Source: an uncultured Clostridia bacterium
GTDB taxonomy: Bacteria > Bacillota > Clostridia > Christensenellales > Borkfalkiaceae
Direction: 5' to 3'
DNA: 32,366 bases
NCBI GenBank assembly: GCA_947587085.1
Contig: CANPXX010000013.1
Span: 1-32,366 of the forward strand
Shown here one piece after another: positions 7,201-13,764 of this stretch (within the stretch, counting starts at the first letter, position 1; every line of letters starts with the position of its first letter). The position numbers were made by a program, and so were the translations under genes. The notes below the pieces were generated by a model. It did no database searches. It was not told the DNA's origin and saw only the letters and a list, made by a program, of their open reading frames with translations.

Positions 7201-9009
7201 ATGGAAAAACAGGGCAACATCCGCATTTCGAGCGAGAACATGATGCCGATCATCAAGAAGTGGCTGTATTCGGAGAAGGACATCTTTCTCCGCGAGATCG
7301 TGGCGAATGCGTGCGACGCCATCACGAAGCTTGAAAAGTTGGTTTCGCTCGGCGAGGCGCAGAGCGGAGAGAAGTACCGCATCACCGTCACGACGGACGA
7401 GAAGGCGGGCACGCTCACCGTGGAGGACAACGGCATCGGCATGACGGAAGAGGAGGTCGAAAAGTACATCACGCAGATCGCCTTCTCGGGCGCGGCGGAC
7501 TTCCTCGAAAAATACGAGAAGGCGGGCGGCGACGGAATCATCGGGCACTTCGGGCTCGGATTTTATTCGGCGTATATGGTGTCCGACGACATCGAGATCT
7601 TTACGAAGTCGTACCGCGAGGGCTCGGCGGGCGTGCATTGGAGATCGGACGGGGAGAGCACCTATACCATCGGCGATTGCGAAAAGGAGGGGCGCGGCAC
7701 GCGCATCGTCATGCACATCGCCGAAGAGGAGAAGGAGTTCTTGCGGGAGAGCGAGATTCGCAGATTGCTCCGCAAGTACTGCTCGTATATGCCCTATGAG
7801 ATCTTCCTCGATCCCAAGGGCGACGACGACAAGCCTGTGAATACGCCGCTCCCTCTGTATGCGAAACAGCCCAAGGACTGCACGGAGGAAGAATACAAGA
7901 CGTTCTACCGCGAGACCTTTTCCGACTACAATGAGCCGCTCTTCTGGATCCATCTCAATATGGAGTATCCCTTCCGCGTGAAGGGCATCCTGTATTTCCC
8001 CAAGGTCCGTAAGCAGGTGGAGCTGGAGCGCGGGCAGGTCAAACTGTACTGCAATCAGGTGTTCATCGCCGACAATATCAAGGAAGTCATCCCCGAGTTC
8101 TTGATGTTGCTCAACGGCGTCATCGATTGCCCCGACATCCCGCTCAACGTCTCGCGTTCCTTCCTGCAAAACGACAAGCAAGTCCAAAAGATCGCCAAGC
8201 ACATCACCAAGAAGGTCGCCGACAGGCTGTGCGAGCTCTTCCGCACCGACCGCAAAAAGTACGAGAGCTGTTGGGAGGACCTCTCCACGTTCGTCAAGTT
8301 CGGGTGCATCAAGGACGACGATTTCTACCAGAAGGTCAAAGACATCATCATCTATAAGAACATCTCGGGCGAGTACCGTCCGCTGAGCGAGTACTTCGGC
8401 GAAGAGGTGAGCGACGAGGCGGCGAAGGAGGGGAAGGAGCCGCAGGCGGCGTACTACGTCTCCGACGAGAACAAACAGGCGGAATATATCCGCATGTTCA
8501 AGGACGCCGGGCTGGACGCCATCGTGTGCGATACCTATATCGACCCGCATTTCATCAGCTATGTGGAATACAAGAATCCCAAGCGCGTGCGCTTTTTGCG
8601 CATCGACGCGGACGTCGCGGGAGCGCTCAGGGAGAACGACGGCGAGGACAAGGAGATCGAGGAGATCTTCACCGAGGCGCTTAAAGAGAGCGGCGCAAAG
8701 GTCAAGACGGAAAAACTCAAAGACGTCGGCGTGCCCGCCGTCGTGAACGTCTCCGAATTCATGCGCAGGATGTCCGAGATGAACCAATTCTATAAGCTCG
8801 GCGATACGCCCGCCGAACTCACCCTCGTGGTCAACACGGCGAATCCCGCCGTCTGCGCTCTGAAAAACGCCGAGGGGGAGACCCGCACGCTTGCCGCCAA
8901 GCAACTGTATCTGCTCGCCCTCATGAGCTACCGCGCGCTCACGCCCGAAGAGCTCCGCGACTTCACGCAGACGAACACACTTTTTATCGAAAAATATTTA
9001 GAAAAATAG
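7201..9009 (+). CDS. htpG: Molecular chaperone HtpG (bacterial Hsp90)
   Basis: This 602-aa cytosolic ATP-dependent chaperone is close to the usual length. The GHKL ATPase domain shows REIVANACDA (31-40, with catalytic Glu E32), VEDNGIGM (74-81) and the ATP lid GHFGLGFYSAYMVSD (115-129), then GRGTRI. The middle domain contains the conserved Arg segment DIPLNVSRSFLQND, whose Arg contacts ATP in Hsp90s. The C-terminal dimerisation region is intact and ends near LFIEKYLEK. It stands alone between a terminator upstream and the cold-shock gene's own promoter downstream, so it is probably monocistronic. Confidence 0.95.
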   Translation: MEKQGNIRISSENMMPIIKKWLYSEKDIFLREIVANACDAITKLEKLVSLGEAQSGEKYRITVTTDEKAGTLTVEDNGIGMTEEEVEKYITQIAFSGAADFLEKYEKAGGDGIIGHFGLGFYSAYMVSDDIEIFTKSYREGSAGVHWRSDGESTYTIGDCEKEGRGTRIVMHIAEEEKEFLRESEIRRLLRKYCSYMPYEIFLDPKGDDDKPVNTPLPLYAKQPKDCTEEEYKTFYRETFSDYNEPLFWIHLNMEYPFRVKGILYFPKVRKQVELERGQVKLYCNQVFIADNIKEVIPEFLMLLNGVIDCPDIPLNVSRSFLQNDKQVQKIAKHITKKVADRLCELFRTDRKKYESCWEDLSTFVKFGCIKDDDFYQKVKDIIIYKNISGEYRPLSEYFGEEVSDEAAKEGKEPQAAYYVSDENKQAEYIRMFKDAGLDAIVCDTYIDPHFISYVEYKNPKRVRFLRIDADVAGALRENDGEDKEIEEIFTEALKESGAKVKTEKLKDVGVPAVVNVSEFMRRMSEMNQFYKLGDTPAELTLVVNTANPAVCALKNAEGETRTLAAKQLYLLALMSYRALTPEELRDFTQTNTLFIEKYLEK

Positions 9010-9031
9010 GAAATTTTTTCCGAAATTGGTA

Positions 9032-9060
9032 TTGACAACGCGCATCATCGCTGATATAAT
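9032..9060 (+). promoter_or_regulatory. Promoter of the cold-shock gene
   Basis: Consensus TTGACA (9032-9037) and TATAAT (9055-9060) are 17 nt apart with TGA just before the -10. The predicted start leaves a leader of about 65 nt, compatible with the long leaders typical of csp genes. Confidence 0.9.
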
Positions 9061-9131
9061 AAACAGTAGCGCGAAGAAATCGGGATATGAAAGCAAGTGC
9101 GCGCCCGACGGAGCGCATAGGAGGTAATATT

Positions 9132-9344
9132 GTGAACGGAACTGTGAAATGGTTCAATGACGGAAAGGGGTACGGCTTTATTTCCAATGACGCGGGCGGC
9201 GACGATATTTTCGTGCACTTCTCCGCGATTCAGACGGAAGGGTTCCGCACGTTGAAGGAAGGGCAGAAGGTCACGTTTGAGACGGAGCCCGATCCCAAAG
9301 ACAGCGGGAAGCTCCGTGCCGTGAACGTCGTCCCCGTCTCCTGA
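9132..9344 (+). CDS. Cold-shock protein (CspA/CspB family)
   Basis: The 70-aa single OB-fold RNA chaperone carries RNP1 as GKGYGFI and RNP2 as DIFVHFSAI, opening with the typical NGTVKWFND. It starts at GTG 9132, chosen because the perfect AGGAGGT at 9119-9125 is 6 nt upstream and the protein then begins at the family's normal N-terminus; the in-frame ATG at 9087 would add 15 unconserved residues. It binds single-stranded mRNA and melts secondary structure. It is monocistronic, with its own promoter and terminator. Confidence 0.95.
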   Translation: MNGTVKWFNDGKGYGFISNDAGGDDIFVHFSAIQTEGFRTLKEGQKVTFETEPDPKDSGKLRAVNVVPVS

Positions 9345-9374
9345 GCGAGAAAAACGGCAACAACGAAAGGAGAT

Positions 9375-9409
9375 AAGCGGTTTGGCAGTCAGCCAAGCCG
9401 TTTATTTTT
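9375..9409 (+). terminator. Terminator of the cold-shock gene
   Basis: AAGCGGTTTGGC (9375-9386) pairs with GCCAAGCCGTTT (9392-9403) with two G-U pairs around a 5-nt loop and ends in a T-rich run (TTTATTTTT). Confidence 0.85.
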
Positions 9410-9431
9410 GTAAAAAATGTGCGTAAAACGC

Positions 9432-9460
9432 TTGACAGAAATCCGAAGTCGTATTATAAT
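9432..9460 (+). promoter_or_regulatory. Promoter of the MarR redox cassette
   Basis: Consensus TTGACA (9432-9437) and TATAAT (9455-9460) are 17 nt apart. It is the only strong promoter seen between the csp terminator and the hairpin at 13223, so it probably drives the whole cassette. Confidence 0.9.
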
Positions 9461-9470
9461 TGAAATACGA
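9449..9470 (+). promoter_or_regulatory. Probable MarR operator over the -10 element
   Basis: TCGTATT (9449-9455) and AATACGA (9464-9470) form a perfect inverted repeat of 7-nt arms with 8 nt between, covering the -10 box. Its size and position fit binding by a dimeric winged-helix MarR repressor controlling its own operon. Confidence 0.6.
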
Positions 9471-9492
9471 AATAGGATTTCAGAGGGACGAT

Positions 9493-9927
9493 ATGAATGA
9501 ACGCATCTTTTTTTACAGGCTCGGAAAGCTCGTATATCAAATCGACGGCGTATATGAGGGGTACGGAAAGAACTGCAAGCTCGGCTCCCCCAATCTTCTT
9601 TGGATCTTGTACGCCTTAAACGACGGGGAGCGGCACAGCCAAAAACAGATCTGCGAGGATTGGGACATTCCGCGGAGCACGGCGAATACCATCATTAAGG
9701 ATCTGGAGAACAAAAACTATATCGCGCTCTCTCAGATCAAGGGGGAGCGGCGGGAACTTTTGGTATCGTTGACCGAAAGCGGCAAGGAATATGCGGACAG
9801 CATTCTCTCCGACCTCTATAAACGGGAAAGGGAAATCTATTCGGAGATAGAAGCCCCCGAAGAGCTTCTCGATGTTTTGCAAAATTTGGCGGCGAAAATG
9901 CAACGTATCGCCGCAAAAGGAGAATAG
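9493..9927 (+). CDS. MarR-family transcriptional regulator
   Basis: The 144-aa protein has a winged helix-turn-helix. ALNDGERHSQKQICEDWDIPRSTANTIIKDLE can be read as the first helices and recognition helix (split here only for reading: HSQKQICEDWDIPRSTAN, then TIIKDLE), followed by a wing with GERRELLVSLTESGKEYA. The C-terminal helices probably form the dimer. The start at 9493 follows GAGGGA; the in-frame TTG at 9460 lies inside the promoter -10 and cannot be used. MarR proteins often sense phenolics, quinones or oxidants. With downstream flavoproteins and an ABM enzyme, a quinone or redox signal is plausible but not shown. The next gene starts 2 nt after its stop. Confidence 0.85.
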   Translation: MNERIFFYRLGKLVYQIDGVYEGYGKNCKLGSPNLLWILYALNDGERHSQKQICEDWDIPRSTANTIIKDLENKNYIALSQIKGERRELLVSLTESGKEYADSILSDLYKREREIYSEIEAPEELLDVLQNLAAKMQRIAAKGE

Positions 9928-9929
9928 AG

Positions 9930-10409
9930 ATGAGCAAGAAAAGTTTGGTAGCGTATTTTTCGGCGAGCGGCGTGACGAAGAGGGCAGCGAGTCTCCTCGC
10001 AAAGGCGGCGAACGCCGACCTCTTTGAGATTCAGCCCAAGGAGCCGTACACGAGAGCCGACCTCGATTGGACGAACAAAAGGAGCCGTTCTTCTTTAGAG
10101 ATGACAGGCTTCGCCTCCCGCCCCGAGATCAAAAATCGCGTCGAAAATCTTTCGGATTACGACGTCGTATTCCTCGGCTTCCCCATTTGGTGGTACACCG
10201 CGCCCACCATCATCAAGACCTTCCTCGAAGCGCATGACTTTTCGGGAAAAGAGATCGTGCTCTTTGCGACGAGCGGCGGGAGCGGGCTCGGAAGAACGGA
10301 GAGCGCGCTCGCGCCCTGCGCCCCGAATGCCGTCTTTAAGGGCGGGAAACTGTTGAACGGCGCAAGCGAAGCCTCGCTCAAATCTTGGGTGGAGAGCTTA
10401 AAGGGATGA
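9930..10409 (+). CDS. Flavodoxin-like protein
   Basis: The 159-aa flavodoxin-fold protein has an FMN phosphate-binding loop SASGVTK at 11-17 and an aromatic flavin-shielding segment FLGFPIWWYTAP at 81-92. It resembles the flavodoxin_4 type rather than classical electron-carrier flavodoxins. It is cytosolic, without a signal peptide. It shares clear similarity in order and sequence (YDVVFLGFPIWW against YDVVFLGYPIWW) with the C-terminal domain of the lipoprotein at the end of this same cassette, so the two are probably paralogues. Its stop overlaps the start of the FMN reductase (ATGA), suggesting translational coupling. Confidence 0.85.
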   Translation: MSKKSLVAYFSASGVTKRAASLLAKAANADLFEIQPKEPYTRADLDWTNKRSRSSLEMTGFASRPEIKNRVENLSDYDVVFLGFPIWWYTAPTIIKTFLEAHDFSGKEIVLFATSGGSGLGRTESALAPCAPNAVFKGGKLLNGASEASLKSWVESLKG

Positions 10410-10966
10410 AGATCGTCGTACTCGCAGGCAGTCCGCAAAAGCACGGCTCATCCAATCTGCTCGCCGAGCAGTTTGTGAGAGGTGCAAAAGAAGCGGGAAA
10501 CGAGGTCTCCGTCATCGACGCGGCGCATTGTAACGTCAAGCCCTGCACGGGCTGCGTCCGCTGTGGATACGGCGGTCCGTGCTCGCAAAAGGACGATATG
10601 GGTTCGGAAAACGGCGCAATGCGCGGAATCAAAGCGGAGCTTCTCGGCGCGGATATGCTCGTGTTCGTCACGCCGCTCTACTACTATGGAATGTCCGCAC
10701 AGCTCAAAACGGTCATCGACCGCTTCTGCGCGTTCAATGGGGACATTCAAAGAAAGCACATGAAGTCGGCGCTCATTTCCGTCGCGTGGAACGCGGACAG
10801 CTGGACGTTTGATGCGCTCGCGGCGCACTATCAAACGCTCGTGCGGTATCTGAATTTCAAAGACGCGGGAATGATTCTCGGCAAGGGTTGCGGAACGCCC
10901 GACATGACGGCTCGCTCCCGCTACATGGCGGAAGCGTACGCGCTCGGCAAGAGCCTGCGGGGGTGA
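10406..10966 (+). CDS. NADPH-dependent FMN reductase / iron-sulfur flavoprotein
   Basis: This 186-aa flavodoxin-fold reductase begins MKIVVLAGSPQKHGSSN, the phosphate loop of the FMN_red family. A Cys cluster CTGCVRCGYGGPC (C47, C50, C53, C59) fits the CX2CX2CX4-7C pattern of iron-sulfur flavoproteins, followed by KDDM typical of the group. FVTPLYYYGMSAQLKTVIDR is the flavin/dimer segment. It may reduce quinones, nitro compounds or free flavin using NADPH or ferredoxin. The start at 10406 overlaps the upstream stop; an in-frame ATG at 10385 would only add seven residues inside the previous gene. Whether the cluster is really formed cannot be told from sequence. Confidence 0.82.
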   Translation: MKIVVLAGSPQKHGSSNLLAEQFVRGAKEAGNEVSVIDAAHCNVKPCTGCVRCGYGGPCSQKDDMGSENGAMRGIKAELLGADMLVFVTPLYYYGMSAQLKTVIDRFCAFNGDIQRKHMKSALISVAWNADSWTFDALAAHYQTLVRYLNFKDAGMILGKGCGTPDMTARSRYMAEAYALGKSLRG

Positions 10967-10969
10967 AGG

Positions 10970-11263
10970 ATGGCATTGACGGTCAACATCTATTATACGG
11001 GAGAAAACGGCAATGCACGGAAGTTTGCGGAGGAAATGAAGGCGAGCGGGCTTGTGGAGCGCATCCGCGCCGAAGAGGGCAATCTGCGCTATGAGTATTT
11101 TCTGCCGATGGACGATTCCGAGACAGTCCTTCTCATCGACGCTTGGGAAAGCGAAGAAGCGCTCGACTTCCACCATAGAAGTCCGATGATGGAGGGGATC
11201 GCCGCCCTCCGCGAGAAGTACCGCCTCAAAATGCGTGTGCAGAAATTCACGGAGGCGAAATAG
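10970..11263 (+). CDS. ABM-domain protein (putative quinol monooxygenase)
   Basis: The 97-aa protein belongs to the antibiotic biosynthesis monooxygenase (ABM) family of dimeric alpha+beta barrels, which oxidise quinols or aromatic polyketides without cofactors. The family pattern is seen as LRYEYFLPMDD, TVLLIDAWESEEALDFHHRSP and a final strand KMRVQKF. It starts 3 nt after the upstream gene behind GGGGGTGAAGG. Genes of this type often sit with NAD(P)H:quinone reductases and MarR regulators, as here. The exact substrate is unknown. Confidence 0.78.
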   Translation: MALTVNIYYTGENGNARKFAEEMKASGLVERIRAEEGNLRYEYFLPMDDSETVLLIDAWESEEALDFHHRSPMMEGIAALREKYRLKMRVQKFTEAK

Positions 11264-11264
11264 A

Positions 11265-11652
11265 ATGGCGATCGATTTTCATGCGCATATCATCACCCAC
11301 GAATACAAATGATGACTTTATGGCGGAACTCAGCAGAGACAATGCGCTCGTCATCATCCCCCCAGAGCGTGCCGCAGAGTATCCGAAAACGCCCATCACG
11401 GGAACGGTCGCCGCGATCTTCGAGTACCCGACCGACACGACGCGGGCTGTCCCCAATATGATGGCACACAAAGTCATGACGCGCTTTCCTTCTATCCGCT
11501 TCGTCGTTCCGCACACGGGCTCCTTTCTTCCCTATATGTTGCAACGGTTTACGGGCGTCTCGGGCATTCTCGCCTCTATGGGCATGATGGAAAAGATAGA
11601 CGTACTCCGCAAAATCTACGGAGAAAACGAAAAAAATTGTCTTGGAAACTAA
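11265..11652 (+). pseudogene. Decayed amidohydrolase gene (internal deletion, frameshift, truncated end)
   Basis: GGAGG at 11251-11255 leads to ATG 11265, which reads MAIDFHAHIITHEYK and stops at 11312. This is the HxH metal-binding start of ACMSD-like amidohydrolases (Amidohydro_2). A different frame then carries pieces from much later in the same family: DDFMAELSRDNALVII, EYPTDTTRAVPNMM and IRFVVPHTGSFLPYMLQR, ending after LRKIYGEN at 11652. The middle of the barrel (roughly 100 residues) and the last part with the catalytic Asp are missing, and the usual HP after the VII strand reads PP. No functional enzyme can be made. The remnant sits between the ABM gene and the lipoprotein gene, showing the cassette once had another enzyme. 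Confidence 0.8.
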
Positions 11653-11662
11653 GGAGCAGATC

Positions 11663-13198
11663 ATGAAGAAAAGGTTTGTATTCATTTTGACGGCGATTCT
11701 GCTGTGCCTTGCCTTTGCTCTCTCCGCTTGCGGGGAAACGGGCGGGAAGAATCGCGACCATGACGACGGCACATATTACACCGTGACGTTCGACAGCCAA
11801 GGCGGGAGCGCGGTGGAAAGCCAGCGTGTTCTCGCGGGCAATCCCGCCGCCGCGCCGACATCGCCCACGAGAGAAAATTTTGACTTCGGCGGTTGGTTCC
11901 GTTCGGCGAGCGGCGACGTGCAATGGGACTTTTCCACCGACCGCGTGGACAGCGATCTCACCCTCTACGCCCGTTGGACGGAAGTACAAGAGCCGCTCCC
12001 GCCTTCGGACACGCTCACATATGAACGCGACGCGGCGGGGGAGGGCTATCTCGTCACGGGAGATAGCGGACAGGCGGCGAGCATCGTCATTCCCGACGAA
12101 TACGAGGGAGAGCCCGTCGTCGGCATTGCAGACAGCGCATTCGCCTACTCCAAACACACCTCGGACATTCTCTCGGTGACCATCCCAGACAGCGTCACTA
12201 AGATCGGCAAGAATGCCTTCTACAATCAAGACGCGCTCGTATCGGTGAAGATCGGCGAGGACAGCAAGCTCCAAACAATCGGCAACAACGCCTTTTCGGG
12301 CAACAGTTCGCTTCGTTCCATCTATCTGCCGACAGGGCTTTCGGAGCTTGGCGACAGCGTGTTCAATAACTGCGGCGCGCTTGACGCCATTACGGTAGCG
12401 GCGGGAAATACCCGCTATTCGGGCGCGGGGGATTGCCTCATCGAACTTGCGACGGGAACCCTCCTTCGCGGGAGCAACAAAAGCGTCATTCCCGAAACGG
12501 TGAAAACGATAGGCGTGGCGGCGTTCCGCAGGGCGCAGATGACGACGCTCGCCATTCCGACGACCGTCACTTCCATTGAAAAATACGCGATCTCCGACAG
12601 CGCGATCGCAAAAATTGTCTATGAAGGCACGTCTGCGGAGTGGGATGCGCTCATGGCGGCGTCGTCCAAATATTGGAACATGGGCAACAAAGAGGTGGAG
12701 GTCGTCTGCTCGGACACACAGACAAGTCATATCCTCGTCGCCTACTTCTCGGCAACGGGGACGACGAAGGGCGTTGCGGAGAAGATCGCAACCGCCGCGA
12801 ACGGAACGCTCTATGAGATCGTGCCCGCGGTTCCCTATACCGCCGCCGACCTCAATTACAGTACCGACTGCCGCGCGAATACCGAGCAGAATACCGCCTC
12901 CGCCCGCCCTGCGATCGATGGAAGGGTAGAGGACATGTCGGAATACGACGTCGTCTTTCTCGGCTATCCCATTTGGTGGGGCAAGGCGCCCAAGATCATC
13001 TATACCTTCCTCGAAAGTTATGAATTCGCGGGCAAGACCATCGTACCGTTCTGCACGTCGGGGAGCAGTCCCATCAGCGGAAGTTTAGCCGACATCCGAG
13101 CCCTTGCAAACGACGCGGCATGGCTTGCGGGCGAGCGGTTTGCGGGCAACGCGGCGCAGAGCGCCATTCAAACTTGGCTGGACGGTTTGGAGTTCTGA
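11663..13198 (+). CDS. Lipoprotein with InlB-like repeat, BspA-like LRR region and C-terminal flavodoxin domain
   Basis: The 511-aa protein is predicted to be exported. A lipoprotein signal (MKKRFVFILTAILLCLAF) ends in the lipobox LSAC with C23 as the lipidated residue. Residues 38-106 form a Listeria/Bacteroides-type repeat (VTFDSQGGSAV ... LYARW). Residues 118-350 are BspA-like leucine-rich repeats (VTIPDSVTKIGKNAFYNQ, IYLPTGLSELGDSVFNNC). Residues 356-511 are a complete flavodoxin fold: ILVAYFSATGTTKG at 357-370 (FMN phosphate loop) and VVFLGYPIWWGKAP at 430-443. The LRR part is a surface/ligand-binding module. A flavodoxin domain outside the membrane is unexpected because FMN and its partners are normally cytosolic. 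AAGGAG precedes the ATG. It is the last gene of the MarR cassette, and its last 125 nt overlap the convergent spoVG frame. Confidence 0.85.
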   Translation: MKKRFVFILTAILLCLAFALSACGETGGKNRDHDDGTYYTVTFDSQGGSAVESQRVLAGNPAAAPTSPTRENFDFGGWFRSASGDVQWDFSTDRVDSDLTLYARWTEVQEPLPPSDTLTYERDAAGEGYLVTGDSGQAASIVIPDEYEGEPVVGIADSAFAYSKHTSDILSVTIPDSVTKIGKNAFYNQDALVSVKIGEDSKLQTIGNNAFSGNSSLRSIYLPTGLSELGDSVFNNCGALDAITVAAGNTRYSGAGDCLIELATGTLLRGSNKSVIPETVKTIGVAAFRRAQMTTLAIPTTVTSIEKYAISDSAIAKIVYEGTSAEWDALMAASSKYWNMGNKEVEVVCSDTQTSHILVAYFSATGTTKGVAEKIATAANGTLYEIVPAVPYTAADLNYSTDCRANTEQNTASARPAIDGRVEDMSEYDVVFLGYPIWWGKAPKIIYTFLESYEFAGKTIVPFCTSGSSPISGSLADIRALANDAAWLAGERFAGNAAQSAIQTWLDGLEF

Positions 13199-13628
13199 GA
13201 AGGGCGCCAAGGAGAAGAAAGATAAAACAGCGAGGGAATTTCCTCGCTGTTTTAAGTTCAACGGTATGGAATGCGCCCGACTGCGCATGGATATTCTGCG
13301 GCGCGATTCGCCCGCGGAAAGAGGGCGGGTGAATGGCAGAAGATCCCTCCTCCGATAAGGCGGGCGGCTCGTCGCGCAAGGCAAAGTAGCAGGGCAGAAT
13401 TGCCTGACAGATCGCCTCCCGCGTCTCGGAATTGAGCGGATGGGCGATGTCTTTGTATCCGCCCTCATTGGTCTTGCGGCTCGGCATGGCGACAAGGTAC
13501 TGTCCGTCCCGCTCAAAGATCTTGATGTCGTGGACGACGAAGCAGTCGTCGATCGTGAAGGAGGCAACGGCGCGAAGGGCACCGTCGCTGTGTCGCACAA
13601 GGCGTACGCGTACATCTCCGATTTTCAT
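13074..13628 (-). CDS. spoVG: SpoVG regulator with an abnormal C-terminal extension
   Basis: Residues 1-98 match SpoVG, a small RNA/DNA-binding regulator of septation and sporulation: GDVRVRLVRH, RAVASFTIDDCFVVHDIKIF, VAMPSRKTNEGGYKDIAHPLNS. The usual protein ends near residue 95, but here the frame stays open to 184 aa. The extra part runs through the terminator hairpin at 13223-13254 and into the antisense of the lipoprotein gene, with no family resemblance. A TGA (13258-13260) lies 3 nt before the hairpin but in the -1 frame. Either an indel (real or sequencing) displaced the normal stop, or the mRNA ends without a stop codon. The start is set by GGGAGGA, 7 nt upstream of ATG 13628. The true end is uncertain. 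Confidence 0.85.
   Translation of the reverse strand: MKIGDVRVRLVRHSDGALRAVASFTIDDCFVVHDIKIFERDGQYLVAMPSRKTNEGGYKDIAHPLNSETREAICQAILPCYFALRDEPPALSEEGSSAIHPPSFRGRIAPQNIHAQSGAFHTVELKTARKFPRCFIFLLLGALLRTPNRPAKFEWRSAPRCPQTARPQAMPRRLQGLGCRLNFR
13223..13254 (+). terminator. Bidirectional terminator between the MarR cassette and spoVG
   Basis: AAAACAGCGAGG (13224-13235) and CCTCGCTGTTTT (13242-13253) form a perfect 12-bp stem, extended by one T-A pair, with a 6-nt loop. A-tract and T-tract flank it, so it works in both directions. The minus-strand T-rich tail (TTTTATCTTTCTT) is the longer one. Confidence 0.88.
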
Positions 13629-13658
13629 GAGAACATCCTCCCAGTAGATTTCTCGTTC

Positions 13659-13664
13659 ATTATA
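13659..13664 (-). promoter_or_regulatory. -10 element of the spoVG promoter
   Basis: On the minus strand TATAAT lies about 30 nt upstream of the spoVG start, with a very AT-rich upstream region. No good -35 hexamer at 17 nt was found, so a regulator or alternative sigma factor may be involved. Confidence 0.5.
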
Positions 13665-13698
13665 GTATCATACTTTTTATTGAATTACAATAATTTTA

Positions 13699-13714
13699 AT
13701 GCAAAAATTTGCAT
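13699..13714 (+). promoter_or_regulatory. 16-nt perfect palindrome between spoVG and murC
   Basis: ATGCAAA-AA-TTTGCAT is a perfect inverted repeat in the 136-nt divergent spacer, 35 nt upstream of the spoVG -10. The size and place suit a regulator-binding site, but no factor is identified. Confidence 0.4.
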
Positions 13715-13764
13715 GAAACCGTAAAATTTAACACATTTTTCACAAATGGCGCATAAAATATGGT

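Noticed and set aside
4719-7541. Open frame of 940 codons on the minus strand
   Set aside because: It lies antisense to the IspH-S1 gene and its flanks, whose plus-strand frame is clearly conserved. Long antisense frames are expected in GC-rich genes with strong third-position bias.
7096-8904. Open frame of 602 codons on the minus strand over htpG
   Set aside because: It is a mirror of htpG codon bias, with no motifs, and it runs through the terminator at 7088-7119.
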